Assembly: GCF_000620785.1 (NCBI RefSeq) | Contig: NZ_JIAI01000018.1 | Location: 1 to 64,000, forward strand | DNA length: 64,000 bases | Direction: 5' to 3' | From: Actinospineispora acaciae DSM 45401 | Lineage (GTDB): Bacteria; Actinomycetota; Actinomycetes; Mycobacteriales; Pseudonocardiaceae | In this document: positions 1 through 12,100 of the stretch, in pieces | How the letters are laid out: the number at the start of each line of letters is the position of its first letter | How positions within the stretch are numbered: position 1 is the stretch's first letter | Position numbers and translations under genes: made by a program | The notes under the pieces: generated by a model | What the model saw: the letters and a program-made list of their open reading frames with translations, nothing else | What the model was told of the DNA's origin: nothing | The model's database searches: none

Positions 1-3000
1 CGGGTGCGGGAGACCGCGCTGGACGCCTATGCCCATCAGGATGTGCCGTTCGAGTATCTGGTCGAGGTTCTCAACCCGACGCGCTCGCTGGCGCATCATC
101 CGCTGTTCCAGGTCATGCTCGCCGTGCAGAACACACCGCGCCCCGACTTCGGTTTCCCGGGGCTGGAGACCACCGTCGAGCCGGCCCCGACCGGGACCGC
201 CAAGTTCGACCTGGCGATCAACCTGTGGGAACAGGCCGATGGCCTGCGGGGAACTATCGAGTTCGCCACCGACCTGTTCGACGCCGCCACCGTCGAGACG
301 TTGTTCGCGCGGTGGGTGCGCCTGTTGGAGGCGGCGGCCGGCGACCCGGACACGCCGATCAGCCAGCTCGACATCCTCACGGCCGAGGAACGCCACCGGC
401 TTCTCGTCGACCACAACGACACGGCGACCCCGATCCGGTCGGCGTGCCTGCCGGAGCTGTTCGAGTCCCAGGTACACGCCGCGCCACAGGCCACCGCGGT
501 GGTGTTCGAGGACACCGTGATGAGCTACGCCGAGCTCAACGCGGCCGCGAACCGCCTGGCCCACCTGCTCATCGCGCGCGGCGTCGGACCCGAGCACATC
601 GTCGCCCTCGCCCTGCCCCGCTCGACGGACCTGCTGATCGCGACCCTGGCCGTGCTCAAGGCCGGCGCCGCCTACCTGCCCCTCGACCCCGACTACCCGG
701 ACACGCGGATCGAGTTCATGCTCCGCGACGCCCAACCAACGCTCCTGATCACCAATGCGCACACCCAGAATGACCTACCCGCCGCCGAGTCGGACTCATT
801 CCTGGTCATCGACGACGCGGACATCACGTCCGTTCTGGAAACGTGCTCGGACACCGATCCGACCGACCACCAGCGCACCATTCCGCTTCTCCCCGAACAC
901 CCCGCCTACCTCATCTACACGTCCGGGTCCACCGGCCGGCCCAAGGCGGTCGTGATCTGTCACACCGGTATCGCCAGCCTGGCCGCGACGGAAATCGAGC
1001 GATCGCGGGTCGACGCGCACAGCAGGGTGTTGCAGCTCGCCTCACCGAGCTTCGACGTCTCGTTCTGGGAAATGTGCATGGGCCTGTTGTCGGGCGCCGC
1101 CCTGGTGATTGCGCCGGCGGAACGGTCACTGCCGGGTGCGCCGCTGGTCGCGTTGGTGAACCGAGAGCGCGTGACACATATGACCGTGCCGCCCTCGGTG
1201 CTCGCGGCACTGCCGTCCCCGGACAGCCTGCCGCTGGTGACCACGCTCGTCACGGCGGGTGAGGCATGCTCGGCGGACCTGGTCACCAGTTGGTCGAAGG
1301 GCCGTCGGATGGTCAACGCCTACGGCCCCACCGAGATCACCGCGTGCGCCACGATGAGCTCGCTCTCGGAAACCACGCGCGCGCCCGTGCCGATTGGCCG
1401 GCCTAACCGTAATACACGAGTTTTTGTGTTGGATGCGGGGTTGGGATTGGTGGCGCCGGGTGTTGTGGGCGAGTTGTACATCGCCGGACCGGGATTGGCT
1501 CGGGGGTATTTGGGTCGTCCAGGGTTGTCGGCGGGGCGTTTTGTGGCGTGTCCGTTTGGTGGGTCTGGTGAGCGGATGTATCGGACGGGGGATTTGGTGC
1601 GGTGGAACTCCGAGGGGGAGCTGGAGTTTCTGGGTCGGGCCGATGAGCAGGTGAAGGTTCGGGGTTTTCGGATCGAGCCTGGTGAGATCGAGTCGGTGTT
1701 GTGTGTCCATCCCGGTGTGGAGCGGGCGGTGGTGGTTGCTCGGGAGGACCGGCCGGGGGATGTCCGGTTGGTTGGTTATGTGATTGCTCCCGAGGGGGCG
1801 GTGGATCCGAGCCTGGTGCGTGAGTTTGTGCGGGGGCGGTTGCCGGAGTACATGGTGCCGGCGGCGGTGGTGGTGCTTGATGGGTTGCCGTTGACGCCGA
1901 ATGGGAAGTTGGATCGTCGTGCGCTGCCGGCCCCTGACTTTGGTTCGGGTGTGGCTGGGCGGGCGGCGCGGTCGCCTCAGGAGCAGTTGTTGGCGGAGTT
2001 GTTCGCCGAGGTGTTGGGTGTGGCTTCGGTGGCGGTGGAGGACGATTTCTTCGCCCTGGGTGGTCATTCGTTGTTGGCGACTCGTCTGGTCGCGCGTATC
2101 CGGGCCACTTTGGGGGTTGAGGTTGGTGTGCGGGCGTTGTTCGACGCTCCCACGGTGGCCGGGTTGGCGGCCCGGTTGGTGGACAGCGGCCGGCCCCGGC
2201 TGGCGTTGAGGGCCGGTGAGCGGCCCGGGCGGGTGCCGTTGTCGTTCGCGCAGCGGCGGTTGTGGTTCCTGCATCAGATGGAGGGACCGAGCGCCACCTA
2301 CAACATTCCGTTGGCGCTGCGGCTGTCGGGCCGGTTGAACCGGGAGGCGTTGCGGGCCGCGGTCGACGATGTGGTGGCCCGGCATGAGAGCCTGCGCACG
2401 GTCTTCTCCGAGATCGATGGGGTGCCCTACCAGCGGATTCTGGACCCCACCGAGGCCCGGCCGGCCTGGCGGGTCACCGAGACCACCGCCGCCGAGCTGC
2501 CCCGAGCGTTGGCCACCGCCACGCGATACGAGTTCGACCTCGCCGCCGAGGTTCCGATGCGGGCCGAGCTGTTCACCATCGGGGACGACGAGCACATCCT
2601 GCTGATCCTGGTGCACCACATCGCCGGCGACGGCTGGTCCCTGGGGCCACTGTGGGCCGACCTGACCACCGCCTACGCGGCGCGATGCCACGACACCGCG
2701 CCGGACTGGGCGCCCCTGCCGGTGCAGTACGCCGACTACACGCTCTGGCAGCACCGGCTGCTCGGGGACCAGTCCGATCCGGACAGCCTGTTCGCCACCC
2801 AACTGGCCTACTGGACCGGACAACTGGCCGGGCTGCCCGAACAGCTCCAGCTACCCACCGACCGGCCCCGACCACCCGTCGCCAGCCACCGAGGCGACTT
2901 CCTCACCGTCGAGCTGGACGCCGACCTGCACGAGGCGCTGCGCCGGCTCTCCCGCCGCGACGGAACCAGCCTGTTCATGGTGCTGCAGGCCGGCCTGGCC

Positions 3001-6000
3001 GCGTTGATGAGCAAGCTGGGCGCCGGCGAGGACATCGCGGTCGGATCGCCGATCGCCGGGCGGACCGACCAGGCCCTCGACGATCTGGTGGGGTTCTTCG
3101 TCAACACCCTGGTGCTGCGCACCGACACCTCGGGCGACCCCACGTTCACCGAGCTGCTGGCGCGGGTGCGGGAGACCGCGCTGGACGCCTACGCCCACCA
3201 GGACGTCCCGTTCGAGTACCTCGTCGAGGTCCTCAACCCGACGCGCTCGCTGGCGCACCACCCGCTGTTCCAGGTCATGCTCGCGGTCCAGAACACCCCG
3301 CGCGGGGACTTCGACCTGCCGCGCCTGGACGTCGAGGCCATGCCGGTCTCCATCGGAGCCGCCAAGTTCGACCTGTTCGTCAACCTGTCGGAGCACCGCG
3401 ACGGCCTGCGAGGAATGATCGAGTTCGCCACCGACCTGTTCGACGCTGAAACCGTCGAGACGTTGTTCGCGCGGTGGGTGCGCCTGTTGGAGGCGGCGGC
3501 CGGCGACCCGGACACGCCGATCAGCCAGCTCGACATCCTCACCGCCGAGGAACGCCACCGGCTGCTGGTCGAGCACAACGACACAGCCGCCCCGATCCCC
3601 GCGGCCACCGTGCCCGCCCTGTTCGAACACCAAGCCCGCACCACCCCCGAAGCCGGCGCCGTCGAGGCCGACGACACCACCTGGACCTACGCCGAGCTCA
3701 ACGCGGCCGCCAACCGGCTCGCCCACGAGCTCATCGCCCACGGCACGGGCCCGGAACACATCGTCGCCCTCGCCCTGCCCCGCTCGCCACGGCTGGCCAC
3801 CGCGATCCTGGCCGTCCTCAAGACCGGCGCCGCCTACCTGCCCATCGACCCCGACTACCCACCCACCCGCATCGAGCTCATGCTCCGCGACGCCCACCCC
3901 ACCCTCCTGATCACCAACCAAGACACCCACGACGACCTGCCCACCACGGAATCGACCCCGCACCTGGTCATCGACCACCCCGACACCATCGGCCGCCTCA
4001 CCAACCACCCGGACACCAACCCCACCGGCCGCGCACACCCCCTCCACCCGGCCTACGTGATCTACACCTCCGGCTCCACCGGCACCCCGAAAGCGGTGGT
4101 GATGCCCTCGGGCGGGTTGGTGAACCTGTTGTCGTGGCATCACCGCGGCGTGGGCGGTGGCCCGGGCGGAAAGGTCGCGCAGTTCACCGCGGTCAGCTTC
4201 GACGTGTCCGCGCAGGAGATCCTGTCCACCCTGACCTCGGGCCAAACGCTCGTGGTCCCCCCCGACGAGGTTCGCCGCGACGCCGAGAAGCTCGCGGCCT
4301 GGCTCGACCGGAACCACGTGGCCCAGCTCTTCGCGCCGAACCTGGTGGTCGGGGCGTTGGCCGAGTCCGCGGTCGAGCACGGGCGCGACCTCGCCCGGTT
4401 GACTGAGATCGCCCAGGCCGGCGAGTCCCTGGTACTCGGCGACCGGCTCCGTGAGCTCTGTCGCCGAACCCCCGCTCGACGGCTGCACAACCACTACGGG
4501 CCGACCGAGACCCACGTCGCCACCGCGTACACGTTGCCCTCGGATGTCGAGGACTGGCCGCCGTCCTCGCCCATCGGCCGGCCCATCCACAACACCCGGG
4601 TGTTCGTACTGGACTCTGCGTTGCGGTTGGTTCCGGTGGGTGTGCCCGGTGAGCTGTATGTCGCCGGGGCGGGGTTGGCCCGGGGCTACCTGGGCCGACC
4701 CGGGTTGACGGCGCAGCGGTTCGTGGCATGCCCGTTCGGCGGCCCCGGCGAGCGGATGTACCGAACCGGGGACCTCGCGCGGTGGAGCGCCGAGGGCGAG
4801 CTGGAGTTCCTGGGCCGAGCCGACGAACAGGTCAAGATCCGGGGGTTCCGGATCGAGCCCGGCGAGGTCGAGGCCGCCCTGCGCGGGCACCCGGCGGTGG
4901 CGCGGGCCGCGGTCGTCGCCCGCGAGGACCGGCCGGGGGACAAGCGCCTGGTCGCCTACGTGACGGCCACGGTGGAACCGGGCGTGCTGCGGGAGCACCT
5001 GCGGGCGCGGCTGCCGGAGTACATGGTGCCCTCGGCCGTGGTGGCCCTCGACGAACTGCCGTTGACGCCCAACGGCAAGCTGGACCGGCGCGCCCTGCCC
5101 GCCCCCGAGGTCGGCCCGGCCGGGGCGCCGAGGGCGCCGCGAACACCCCAGGAGCAACTGCTGGCCGAGCTGTTCGCCGAGGTGCTGGGCCTGGCCAGGG
5201 CGGGTGTGGAGGACGACTTCTTCGCCCTGGGCGGCCACTCGCTGCTGGCCACCCGCCTGATCGCCCGCATCCGCGCCACCCTCGGCGTCGAGCTGGGGCT
5301 ACGGACCCTGTTCGAGAACCCCACCCCGGCCGGCCTGGCCACCCGACTCGACGTGGACGACCCCAGGGACGCGTTCGATGTGATGCTGCCGCTGCGGCCG
5401 AGGGGCCGCCGCGCACCGCTGTTCTGCATCCACCCCGCCTCCGGGGTCAGCTGGTGCTACAGCGGGCTGATGCGATACCTCGGGCCCGACTACCCGATCT
5501 ACGGGGTGCAGGCGCGCGGCCTGGGACGGCCGGAGCCGCGGCCGACCTCCATCCCGCGGATGGCGGCCGACTACGTCGACCAGATTCGTCTGGTCCAGCC
5601 GACAGGGCCGTACCACCTGCTCGGTTGGTCCTTCGGCGGTGTCGCCGTCCACGCGGTCGCCACCGAGCTCCAACGCCGGGGCGAACGTGTCGCGTTCCTC
5701 GCGGTGCTCGACGCCTATCCGGGTTACCAACCTCCGCCCGAAGACATGTCCACGTCCGAAGAGTCCCTGCTCGTGCGCTTCCTCGATGTGCTGGGGTGCG
5801 CCGTCCCCGACCTGGGGGGAGAGCCGTTGACCTTCGCCAGGGCCATGGAGCTGCTCCGCGCCCAGGGCCACGCGTTGGCGAGCATCGAGAAACGTCATTT
5901 CGTGGCCATCACCGAGGTGGGAATCAACAACATCGACCTGGTGATGCGCCACACCACGCCCGACGTCTTCCACGGCGACGTCCTGCTGTTCACCTCGACG

Positions 6001-6183
6001 ATGACGTCGGAATCGGACGGCTGGGTGCCGTTCGTCGACTTCGACGCGTGGACACCCTATGTCGACGGCGACATCGAAAAGCACCACATCGACTGCAGTC
6101 ACGCCCACATGACGCAGCCGGGTCCGCTCGCCGAGATCGGGCCGATCCTGGCCGCCAGACTCCGGGAGGCTTCCGATGGCTGA
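1..6183 (+). CDS. Nonribosomal peptide synthetase, 5'-truncated: (C)-A-PCP-C-A-PCP-TE
   Basis: The frame is open from the first base, so the gene starts upstream. Domains, counted from the first codon: C-terminal part of a condensation domain (1-~130), adenylation A1 (~155-640, with YTSGSTG near 306 and NGKLDRRALPAPD near 634), PCP1 (GGHSLLATR near 687), a complete condensation domain (HHIAGDG near 873), A2 (~1190-1700), PCP2 (GGHSLLATR near 1744) and thioesterase (GWSFGG, serine near 1877). Aligning pocket positions by eye to GrsA gives about DVWTVAAACK for A1, similar to Phe/Tyr-type codes, and about DVQFAAHVAK for A2, similar to proline-type codes; both predictions are inference. The terminal TE should release the peptide although a PKS gene follows directly. 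Codon usage changes abruptly inside A1 (see findings). Confidence 0.95.
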   Translation, partial: RVRETALDAYAHQDVPFEYLVEVLNPTRSLAHHPLFQVMLAVQNTPRPDFGFPGLETTVEPAPTGTAKFDLAINLWEQADGLRGTIEFATDLFDAATVETLFARWVRLLEAAAGDPDTPISQLDILTAEERHRLLVDHNDTATPIRSACLPELFESQVHAAPQATAVVFEDTVMSYAELNAAANRLAHLLIARGVGPEHIVALALPRSTDLLIATLAVLKAGAAYLPLDPDYPDTRIEFMLRDAQPTLLITNAHTQNDLPAAESDSFLVIDDADITSVLETCSDTDPTDHQRTIPLLPEHPAYLIYTSGSTGRPKAVVICHTGIASLAATEIERSRVDAHSRVLQLASPSFDVSFWEMCMGLLSGAALVIAPAERSLPGAPLVALVNRERVTHMTVPPSVLAALPSPDSLPLVTTLVTAGEACSADLVTSWSKGRRMVNAYGPTEITACATMSSLSETTRAPVPIGRPNRNTRVFVLDAGLGLVAPGVVGELYIAGPGLARGYLGRPGLSAGRFVACPFGGSGERMYRTGDLVRWNSEGELEFLGRADEQVKVRGFRIEPGEIESVLCVHPGVERAVVVAREDRPGDVRLVGYVIAPEGAVDPSLVREFVRGRLPEYMVPAAVVVLDGLPLTPNGKLDRRALPAPDFGSGVAGRAARSPQEQLLAELFAEVLGVASVAVEDDFFALGGHSLLATRLVARIRATLGVEVGVRALFDAPTVAGLAARLVDSGRPRLALRAGERPGRVPLSFAQRRLWFLHQMEGPSATYNIPLALRLSGRLNREALRAAVDDVVARHESLRTVFSEIDGVPYQRILDPTEARPAWRVTETTAAELPRALATATRYEFDLAAEVPMRAELFTIGDDEHILLILVHHIAGDGWSLGPLWADLTTAYAARCHDTAPDWAPLPVQYADYTLWQHRLLGDQSDPDSLFATQLAYWTGQLAGLPEQLQLPTDRPRPPVASHRGDFLTVELDADLHEALRRLSRRDGTSLFMVLQAGLAALMSKLGAGEDIAVGSPIAGRTDQALDDLVGFFVNTLVLRTDTSGDPTFTELLARVRETALDAYAHQDVPFEYLVEVLNPTRSLAHHPLFQVMLAVQNTPRGDFDLPRLDVEAMPVSIGAAKFDLFVNLSEHRDGLRGMIEFATDLFDAETVETLFARWVRLLEAAAGDPDTPISQLDILTAEERHRLLVEHNDTAAPIPAATVPALFEHQARTTPEAGAVEADDTTWTYAELNAAANRLAHELIAHGTGPEHIVALALPRSPRLATAILAVLKTGAAYLPIDPDYPPTRIELMLRDAHPTLLITNQDTHDDLPTTESTPHLVIDHPDTIGRLTNHPDTNPTGRAHPLHPAYVIYTSGSTGTPKAVVMPSGGLVNLLSWHHRGVGGGPGGKVAQFTAVSFDVSAQEILSTLTSGQTLVVPPDEVRRDAEKLAAWLDRNHVAQLFAPNLVVGALAESAVEHGRDLARLTEIAQAGESLVLGDRLRELCRRTPARRLHNHYGPTETHVATAYTLPSDVEDWPPSSPIGRPIHNTRVFVLDSALRLVPVGVPGELYVAGAGLARGYLGRPGLTAQRFVACPFGGPGERMYRTGDLARWSAEGELEFLGRADEQVKIRGFRIEPGEVEAALRGHPAVARAAVVAREDRPGDKRLVAYVTATVEPGVLREHLRARLPEYMVPSAVVALDELPLTPNGKLDRRALPAPEVGPAGAPRAPRTPQEQLLAELFAEVLGLARAGVEDDFFALGGHSLLATRLIARIRATLGVELGLRTLFENPTPAGLATRLDVDDPRDAFDVMLPLRPRGRRAPLFCIHPASGVSWCYSGLMRYLGPDYPIYGVQARGLGRPEPRPTSIPRMAADYVDQIRLVQPTGPYHLLGWSFGGVAVHAVATELQRRGERVAFLAVLDAYPGYQPPPEDMSTSEESLLVRFLDVLGCAVPDLGGEPLTFARAMELLRAQGHALASIEKRHFVAITEVGINNIDLVMRHTTPDVFHGDVLLFTSTMTSESDGWVPFVDFDAWTPYVDGDIEKHHIDCSHAHMTQPGPLAEIGPILAARLREASDG

Positions 6184-9100
6184 TCGCATGCCCCGCATTC
6201 CATGGGTACTTTCCGGTGAGACCGAGGACGAGCTGCGGGCGCGGGCGCGTTCGCTGGCCCACCAGGTCCAGGCGCGGCCCGAGGTGCCGCTCCGAGACGT
6301 GGCGCTCACGCTCGCGACCAGCAGGGACGCCTCGCCGCATCGCGCCGTGGCGGTGGGCGACGCGCGCGAGCCGTTGACCGACGCCCTGCGCGCGCTGTCG
6401 CAAGGGCGTCCCGCGCCGGGGCTGGTCAGGGGGACCGCGGACCTGGCGCCCACGGCCGGGACGGTGTTCGTGTTCCCCGGCCAGGGTTCGCAGTGGACCG
6501 GCATGGCGGCCGAGCTGCTGGCGGGCTCCGCGGTGTTCGCCGAGTCGATGGCGAGCTGTGAGGCGGCGTTGGCGCCGTACGTGGACTGGTCGTTGCTCGA
6601 GGTCGCGCGGGGCGAACCGGACGGGCCGGACCCGGGGCGCGCCGACGTGGTCCAGCCGGTGCTGTGGGCGGTCATGGTGTCGCTGGCGGCGGTGTGGCGG
6701 TCCCTCGGCGTGGAGCCGGCCGCGGTGGTGGGGCACTCCTACGGGGAGGTCGCCGCGGCGTGCGTCGCCGGCGGGCTCTCGCTGGAGGACGGCGCGCGGG
6801 TCGTCGCGCTGGCGGGGAACCTGGTCGCCGAGGCGCTCAGCGGCGAGGGCGGCATGGTGCTGGTGGGCCTGGCGCCGGACGTCGTACGCGAGTGGCTGGC
6901 CGGCTCGGCGAACCGGCTGCGGATCGCGGCGGTCAACGGCCCGGCCTCGGTCGTGGTGTCCGGGCCCGACGACGCCCTGGCGGAGATGACGGCGCACTGG
7001 TCGGGCCGGGCCCGGCTGGGCCGGATCGACGTCGACTACGCGTCGCACTCGCCGCTGGTGGAGCGGATCGAGCACCGGCTCGCACCGCTGCTGGCGCCCG
7101 TGCGGCCGAGAAGCTCCCGGATCCCGTTCTACTCCGCCGTCACCGGCGGGCCGCTGGACACCGCGGCGCTCGACGGCGACTACTGGTACCGCAACCTGCG
7201 ACGGACCGTCGACTTCCACGCCGCGACCAACCGGTTGGTCGAGGACGGGTTCACCGCGTTCGTCGAGGTTAGTCCGCATCCGGTGCTCGTCGAGAGCGTG
7301 CGGGACAGCGCGCTGGCGGCGGGGGGCACGCCGGCGGCCGTCGGCACCCTGCGACGCGGCGACGCGGGGATGTCCCGCCTGCTGACCTCGATGGCCGAGC
7401 TGCACGTGCGGGGGGTCCACGTCGACTGGGCGTCCGTGATCGGCGCGGATGCCTCCCTCGTGGAGCTGCACCCCGAGCCCTCCGGCCGTTCCGGTGACCT
7501 TCATGACCTGGTCCGTGACGAATGCGCCGCGGTCCTCGGCTACCGCGACCCGGGCCGGATCGCCGTGGACCGCCCCTTCACAGAACTCGGTCTCGACTCG
7601 GCGACGCTGATGGAGCTGGTCGCCAGGCTCGGTACCGCGACCGGGCTGGCCGTGACCAGCAACATGGTGTTCGACCACCCCACCCCGGCCAAGCTCGCCG
7701 ACCACCTGGGCTCGCTCACCGACGACCGCGCCGCGGCCGCCAGGCCCGCCGCGGCGCCGGCCGGCGGGCGAGCGGACGAGCCGATCGCCATCACCGGAAT
7801 GGCGTGCCGGTACCCGGGCGGGGCCGACTCGCCGGAGCTGCTGTGGAACCTCGTCCGCGACGGCGTCGATGCGATCTCTGCGACGCCCACCGACCGCGGC
7901 TGGAGCGAGGAGTTCCTGTCCACCGCGCCCGGTGGCGGCTTCCTGTACGAGGCCGGTGAGTTCGACGCGGCGTTCTTCGGGATCTCGCCGAGAGAGGCGC
8001 TGGCGATGGACCCCCAGCAGCGGCTGTCGCTGGAGGTGGCCTGGGAGGCGTTGGAACGCGCCGGGATCGACCCGAGCTCGCTGCACGGCAGCCAGGCCGG
8101 GGTCTTCCTCGGGGCGATGGCCCAGGACTACGGGCCGCGCCTGCACGAGACGTCCAGCGACGGCGAGGGGTACACGTTCACCGGGACGTCGCCCAGCGTG
8201 TTGTCCGGTCGGGTGTCGTACGTGCTGGGGCTGCAGGGGCCGGCGGTCACCGTGGACACGGCGTGCTCGTCGTCGCTGGTGGCGGTGCACCTGGGGGTCC
8301 AGGCGCTGCGCTCGGGCGAGTGCGAGCTGGTGCTGGCCGGAGGGGCCACGGTGATGGCGAGCCCGGGCATCCTCATGGAGTTCACCAAGCTCGGCGGGCT
8401 GTCCCCGGACGGGCGGTGCAGGGCGTTCGCCGCCGCCGCCGACGGCACCGGGTTCTCCGAGGGCGTGGGCATGCTGGTGATGGAACGGCTGTCCGACGCC
8501 CGGCGTCACGGCCGGCGGGTGCTGGCCGTGGTGCGCGGGTCGGCGATCAACCAGGACGGCGCCTCCAACGGTTTGGCGGCGCCCAACGGCCTGTCCCAGC
8601 AACGGGTGATCCGCCGGGCGCTGGCCGACGCCGGGCTCTCGCCGGCGGACGTGGACGCGGTGGAGACGCACGGCACCGGCACCGTCCTGGGCGACCCGAT
8701 CGAGGCCCAGGCGCTGCTGGCGACCTACGGCCAGGACCGGGTCCGGCCGGTGCTTCTGGGCTCGGTGAAGTCGAACATCGGCCACACCCAGGCGGCGGCC
8801 GGTGTCACGGGCGTGATCAAGATGGTGCTGGCCCTGCGCCACGGGGTGCTGCCCCCGACCCTGCACGTGGACCGGCCGTCACCGAAGGTCGACTGGTCGG
8901 CCGGCGCGGCGGAGCTGCTGGTCCAGCGGCGCGAGTGGCCGGACAGCGGTCGTCCGCGCCGGGCTGGGGTGTCCGCGTTCGGGGTCAGCGGAACCAACGC
9001 CCACCTGATCCTCGAACAGGCCCCGGACGACCCGGTACAGACACCGGAACAGGCCCCGGCCGCGGTGCCGGTGGTGGTGCCGGTGGTGGTGTCCGCGCGG

Positions 9101-12100
9101 ACGGCGTCGGCGCTGTCGGCGCAGGCGGAGCGGGTGGCGGCGCACCTGGACCCGGCGGTGGGCCTTGGCGACGCGGCCCGGTCGTTGCTGACCGGCCGGG
9201 CGGTCTGGGAACACCGCGCGGTGGTGGTGGCGCGCGACCGCGACCATGCGGTGGACGCGTTGCGCGGGTTGGCCGAGGGGCGCCCGGTGCCCGGTGTGGT
9301 CACCGGCGTGGCGCCGAGGGCCGGCACGCCGGGAAAGACGGTGATGGTGTTTCCCGGTCAGGGGGCGCAGTGGCCCGGGATGGGACGGGAACTGTGGGAC
9401 ACCGCGCCGGTGTTCGCCGCGCGCATGCGGGACTGCGAACGGGCGCTGCAACCGCACGTGAGCTGGTCGTTGTCCGAGGTGATCGGCGGGACGGAGGACG
9501 CGGCGGCGTGGCAGCGGGTGGACGTGGTCCAGCCGGCGTCGTTCGCGGTGATGGTGTCGCTGGCCGCGTTGTGGCGGTCCCTCGGGGTGCGGCCGGACGC
9601 GGTGCTGGGGCACTCGCAGGGGGAGATCGCGGCGGCCTGCGTGGCGGGCGCGCTGTCACTCGACGATGCCGCCCGGGTGGTCGCGCTGCGGTCCCGGGCG
9701 ATCGCGGCCAGGTTGGCCGGGCGCGGGCGGATGCTGTCGGTGGCGCGGCCCGAGGCACAGGTGCGCGAACGGATCCGGGCCTGCGAGGGCCGGGTCGAGG
9801 TGGCCGCCGTGAACGGACCGGCATCGGTGGTCGTCGCCGGCGACCCGGACGAGCTGGCGGTGCTCGAGGCCGAGTACGAGGCCCATGGCGTGCGCGCCCG
9901 GCCGGTCCCGGTGGACTACGCCTCGCACACCGCCGAGGTGGAGATCCTTCGCGACCAGCTGATCGAGCTGGGGGCGGGCACCCGGCCCCGCAACCCCGCC
10001 GTGCCCTGGTACTCGACCGCGGACGGTGACTGGGTGAGCGGCCCGGTCGACGCCGAGTACTGGTACCGCAACCTGCGCCGGGCCGTCGGTTTCGAGCCCG
10101 CCACCCGGGCGCTGGCCCAGCAGGGGTTCCGGGTCTTCGTGGAGGCGAGCCCGCACCCGGTGCTGACCTCCAGCGTCCAGGACGCCCTGGACGACGCCGA
10201 GGTCGACGGGGTCGTGTGCGGGACCTTGCGCCGGGATCAGGGAGGCCTGTCGCGGTTCGTGCAGTCGCTGGCCGAAGCGTTCGTGCGCGGCGTCGAGGTG
10301 GACTGGACGCCGCTGGTGCCGGCCACCGGCGCGCCGGTGGCCCTGCCGACGTACCCGTTCCAGCGTCAACGTTTCTGGCTGGCCGGCTCGGCCGAGGAGC
10401 CGGACAAGGAGCCGGGCAAGGCCCCGGTCGCCCCGGACGCCGGCGACGCCCGGTTCTGGGAGGTGGTCGAGCTCGGCGACGCCACGGCACTGGCCTTGGA
10501 GCTGGGAGTCGACCAGGACCAGCCGTGGTGCTCGGTGGTGCCGGCGTTGTCGCGCTGGCGCCGGGCGCGGCGCGAGCGGGCCGAGGTCGACTCCTGGCGC
10601 TACCGGGTCGTGTGGCGACCGGCCACCGGGCTCGCGGCGGGTGAGAAGGGGACGCTTCCCGGCCGGTGGCTGCTCGTCACGCCCACGACCGGGCCGGCCG
10701 ACGACGCCGCGCGGACGGTCGGCCGGGCCATGGCGGATCACGGTGCACAGGTGGTGCCGGTCGCCGTGGACGTCGCCGCTCACGGCCCCGATGCCCTCGG
10801 CGAGCGGCTTCGCGCCGTGGCCGCCGAGGGCGCGCCGGCGGGCGTGCTGTCGTTGCTGGCGCTGGACCGGCGGCCGCACCCGGAGCATCCGGTGGTGCCG
10901 ACCGGCGTGGCCGGCACGCTGGAGCTGGTGCGCGCGCTGGGACACGCCGGCATCGAGGCCCCGGTGTGGGCGCTGACCCGGGGCGCGGTGTCGACCAGCC
11001 GCTCGGACCGGCTGAACGACCCCGACCAGGCGCTGGTGTGGGGGATGGGCCGGGCGGCGGCGCTGGAACACCCCGGCCGCTGGGGCGGCATGGTCGACCT
11101 GCCGGCCGCCCTCGACGACCGGGCGACGTCCCGGTTGTGTCGCGTGCTCGCCGGCCACCGGGGCGAGGACCAGGTCGCGGTGCGTGCCGAGGGCGTGTTC
11201 GTCCGACGCCTGGTGCGGGCGCCCGGCGCGGACCGGGAACCGGCGCGGACGTGGCGCCCCCGGGGAACCGTGCTGGTCACCGGCGGTACCGGCGCGCTCG
11301 GGGCACACGTCGCCCGCTGGCTGGCCGGCCGGGGCGCCGAGCACCTGCTGCTGGCCTCCCGCCGAGGGCCCGACGCCCCCGGCGCGCGGCGGCTGCGCGC
11401 GGAGCTCACCGGCCTGGGCGTGGCGGTGCGGGTGGCGGCCTGCGACGTCGCCGACCGGGCCGCCGTGGCGGAGCTGCTGGCGTCGGCGCAACCACCGGTC
11501 ACGGCGGTGGTGCACACCGCGGGCGTCGGACGGTTCTCCGACATCGCGGACACCGAGGTGGGCGACCTCGCCGAGGTCATCAACGCCAAGGCCGCCGGCG
11601 CGGCACACCTGGACGAGCTGCTGGACCGGCCCCTCGACGCGTTCGTCGTGTTCTCCTCCGGCGCGTCGACCTGGGGCGGCGGCGGGCAGGGCGGCTATGC
11701 GGCTGCCAACGCGTACCTGGACGCCCTGGTGCAACGGCGCCGCGCCGACGGCAAGGTGGGCACCTCGGTGGCCTGGGGCCTGTGGGCCGGCGGTGGCATG
11801 GGCGATGGCGAGGTCGGCGAGCGACTGGCCCGACGTGGGCTTCTCGCCATGCCCCCGGAGCTGGCGCTCACCGCGTTGGGCCAGGTGCTGGATCACGACG
11901 AACCCACGATGACCGTCGCGCACATCGACTGGCCTCGGTTCGTCCCTTCGTTCACCTGGGCCCGGCCCAGCCCGTTGCTCGACGAGCTGCCCGAGGCGAA
12001 ACCGGAGGCCGACTCCGAGGGCTCCGTCGCGCCGGAAGCCTCGAGGTCCACGCTGGCCGAGAAGCTGGCCGAGAAGCTGGCCGCGCTGGACCCGACCGAA

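Noticed and set aside
1126..5238. Long minus-strand open frames opposite the NRPS
   Set aside because: Composition is antisense-like and no motif is recognisable; the plus strand encodes continuous NRPS domains.
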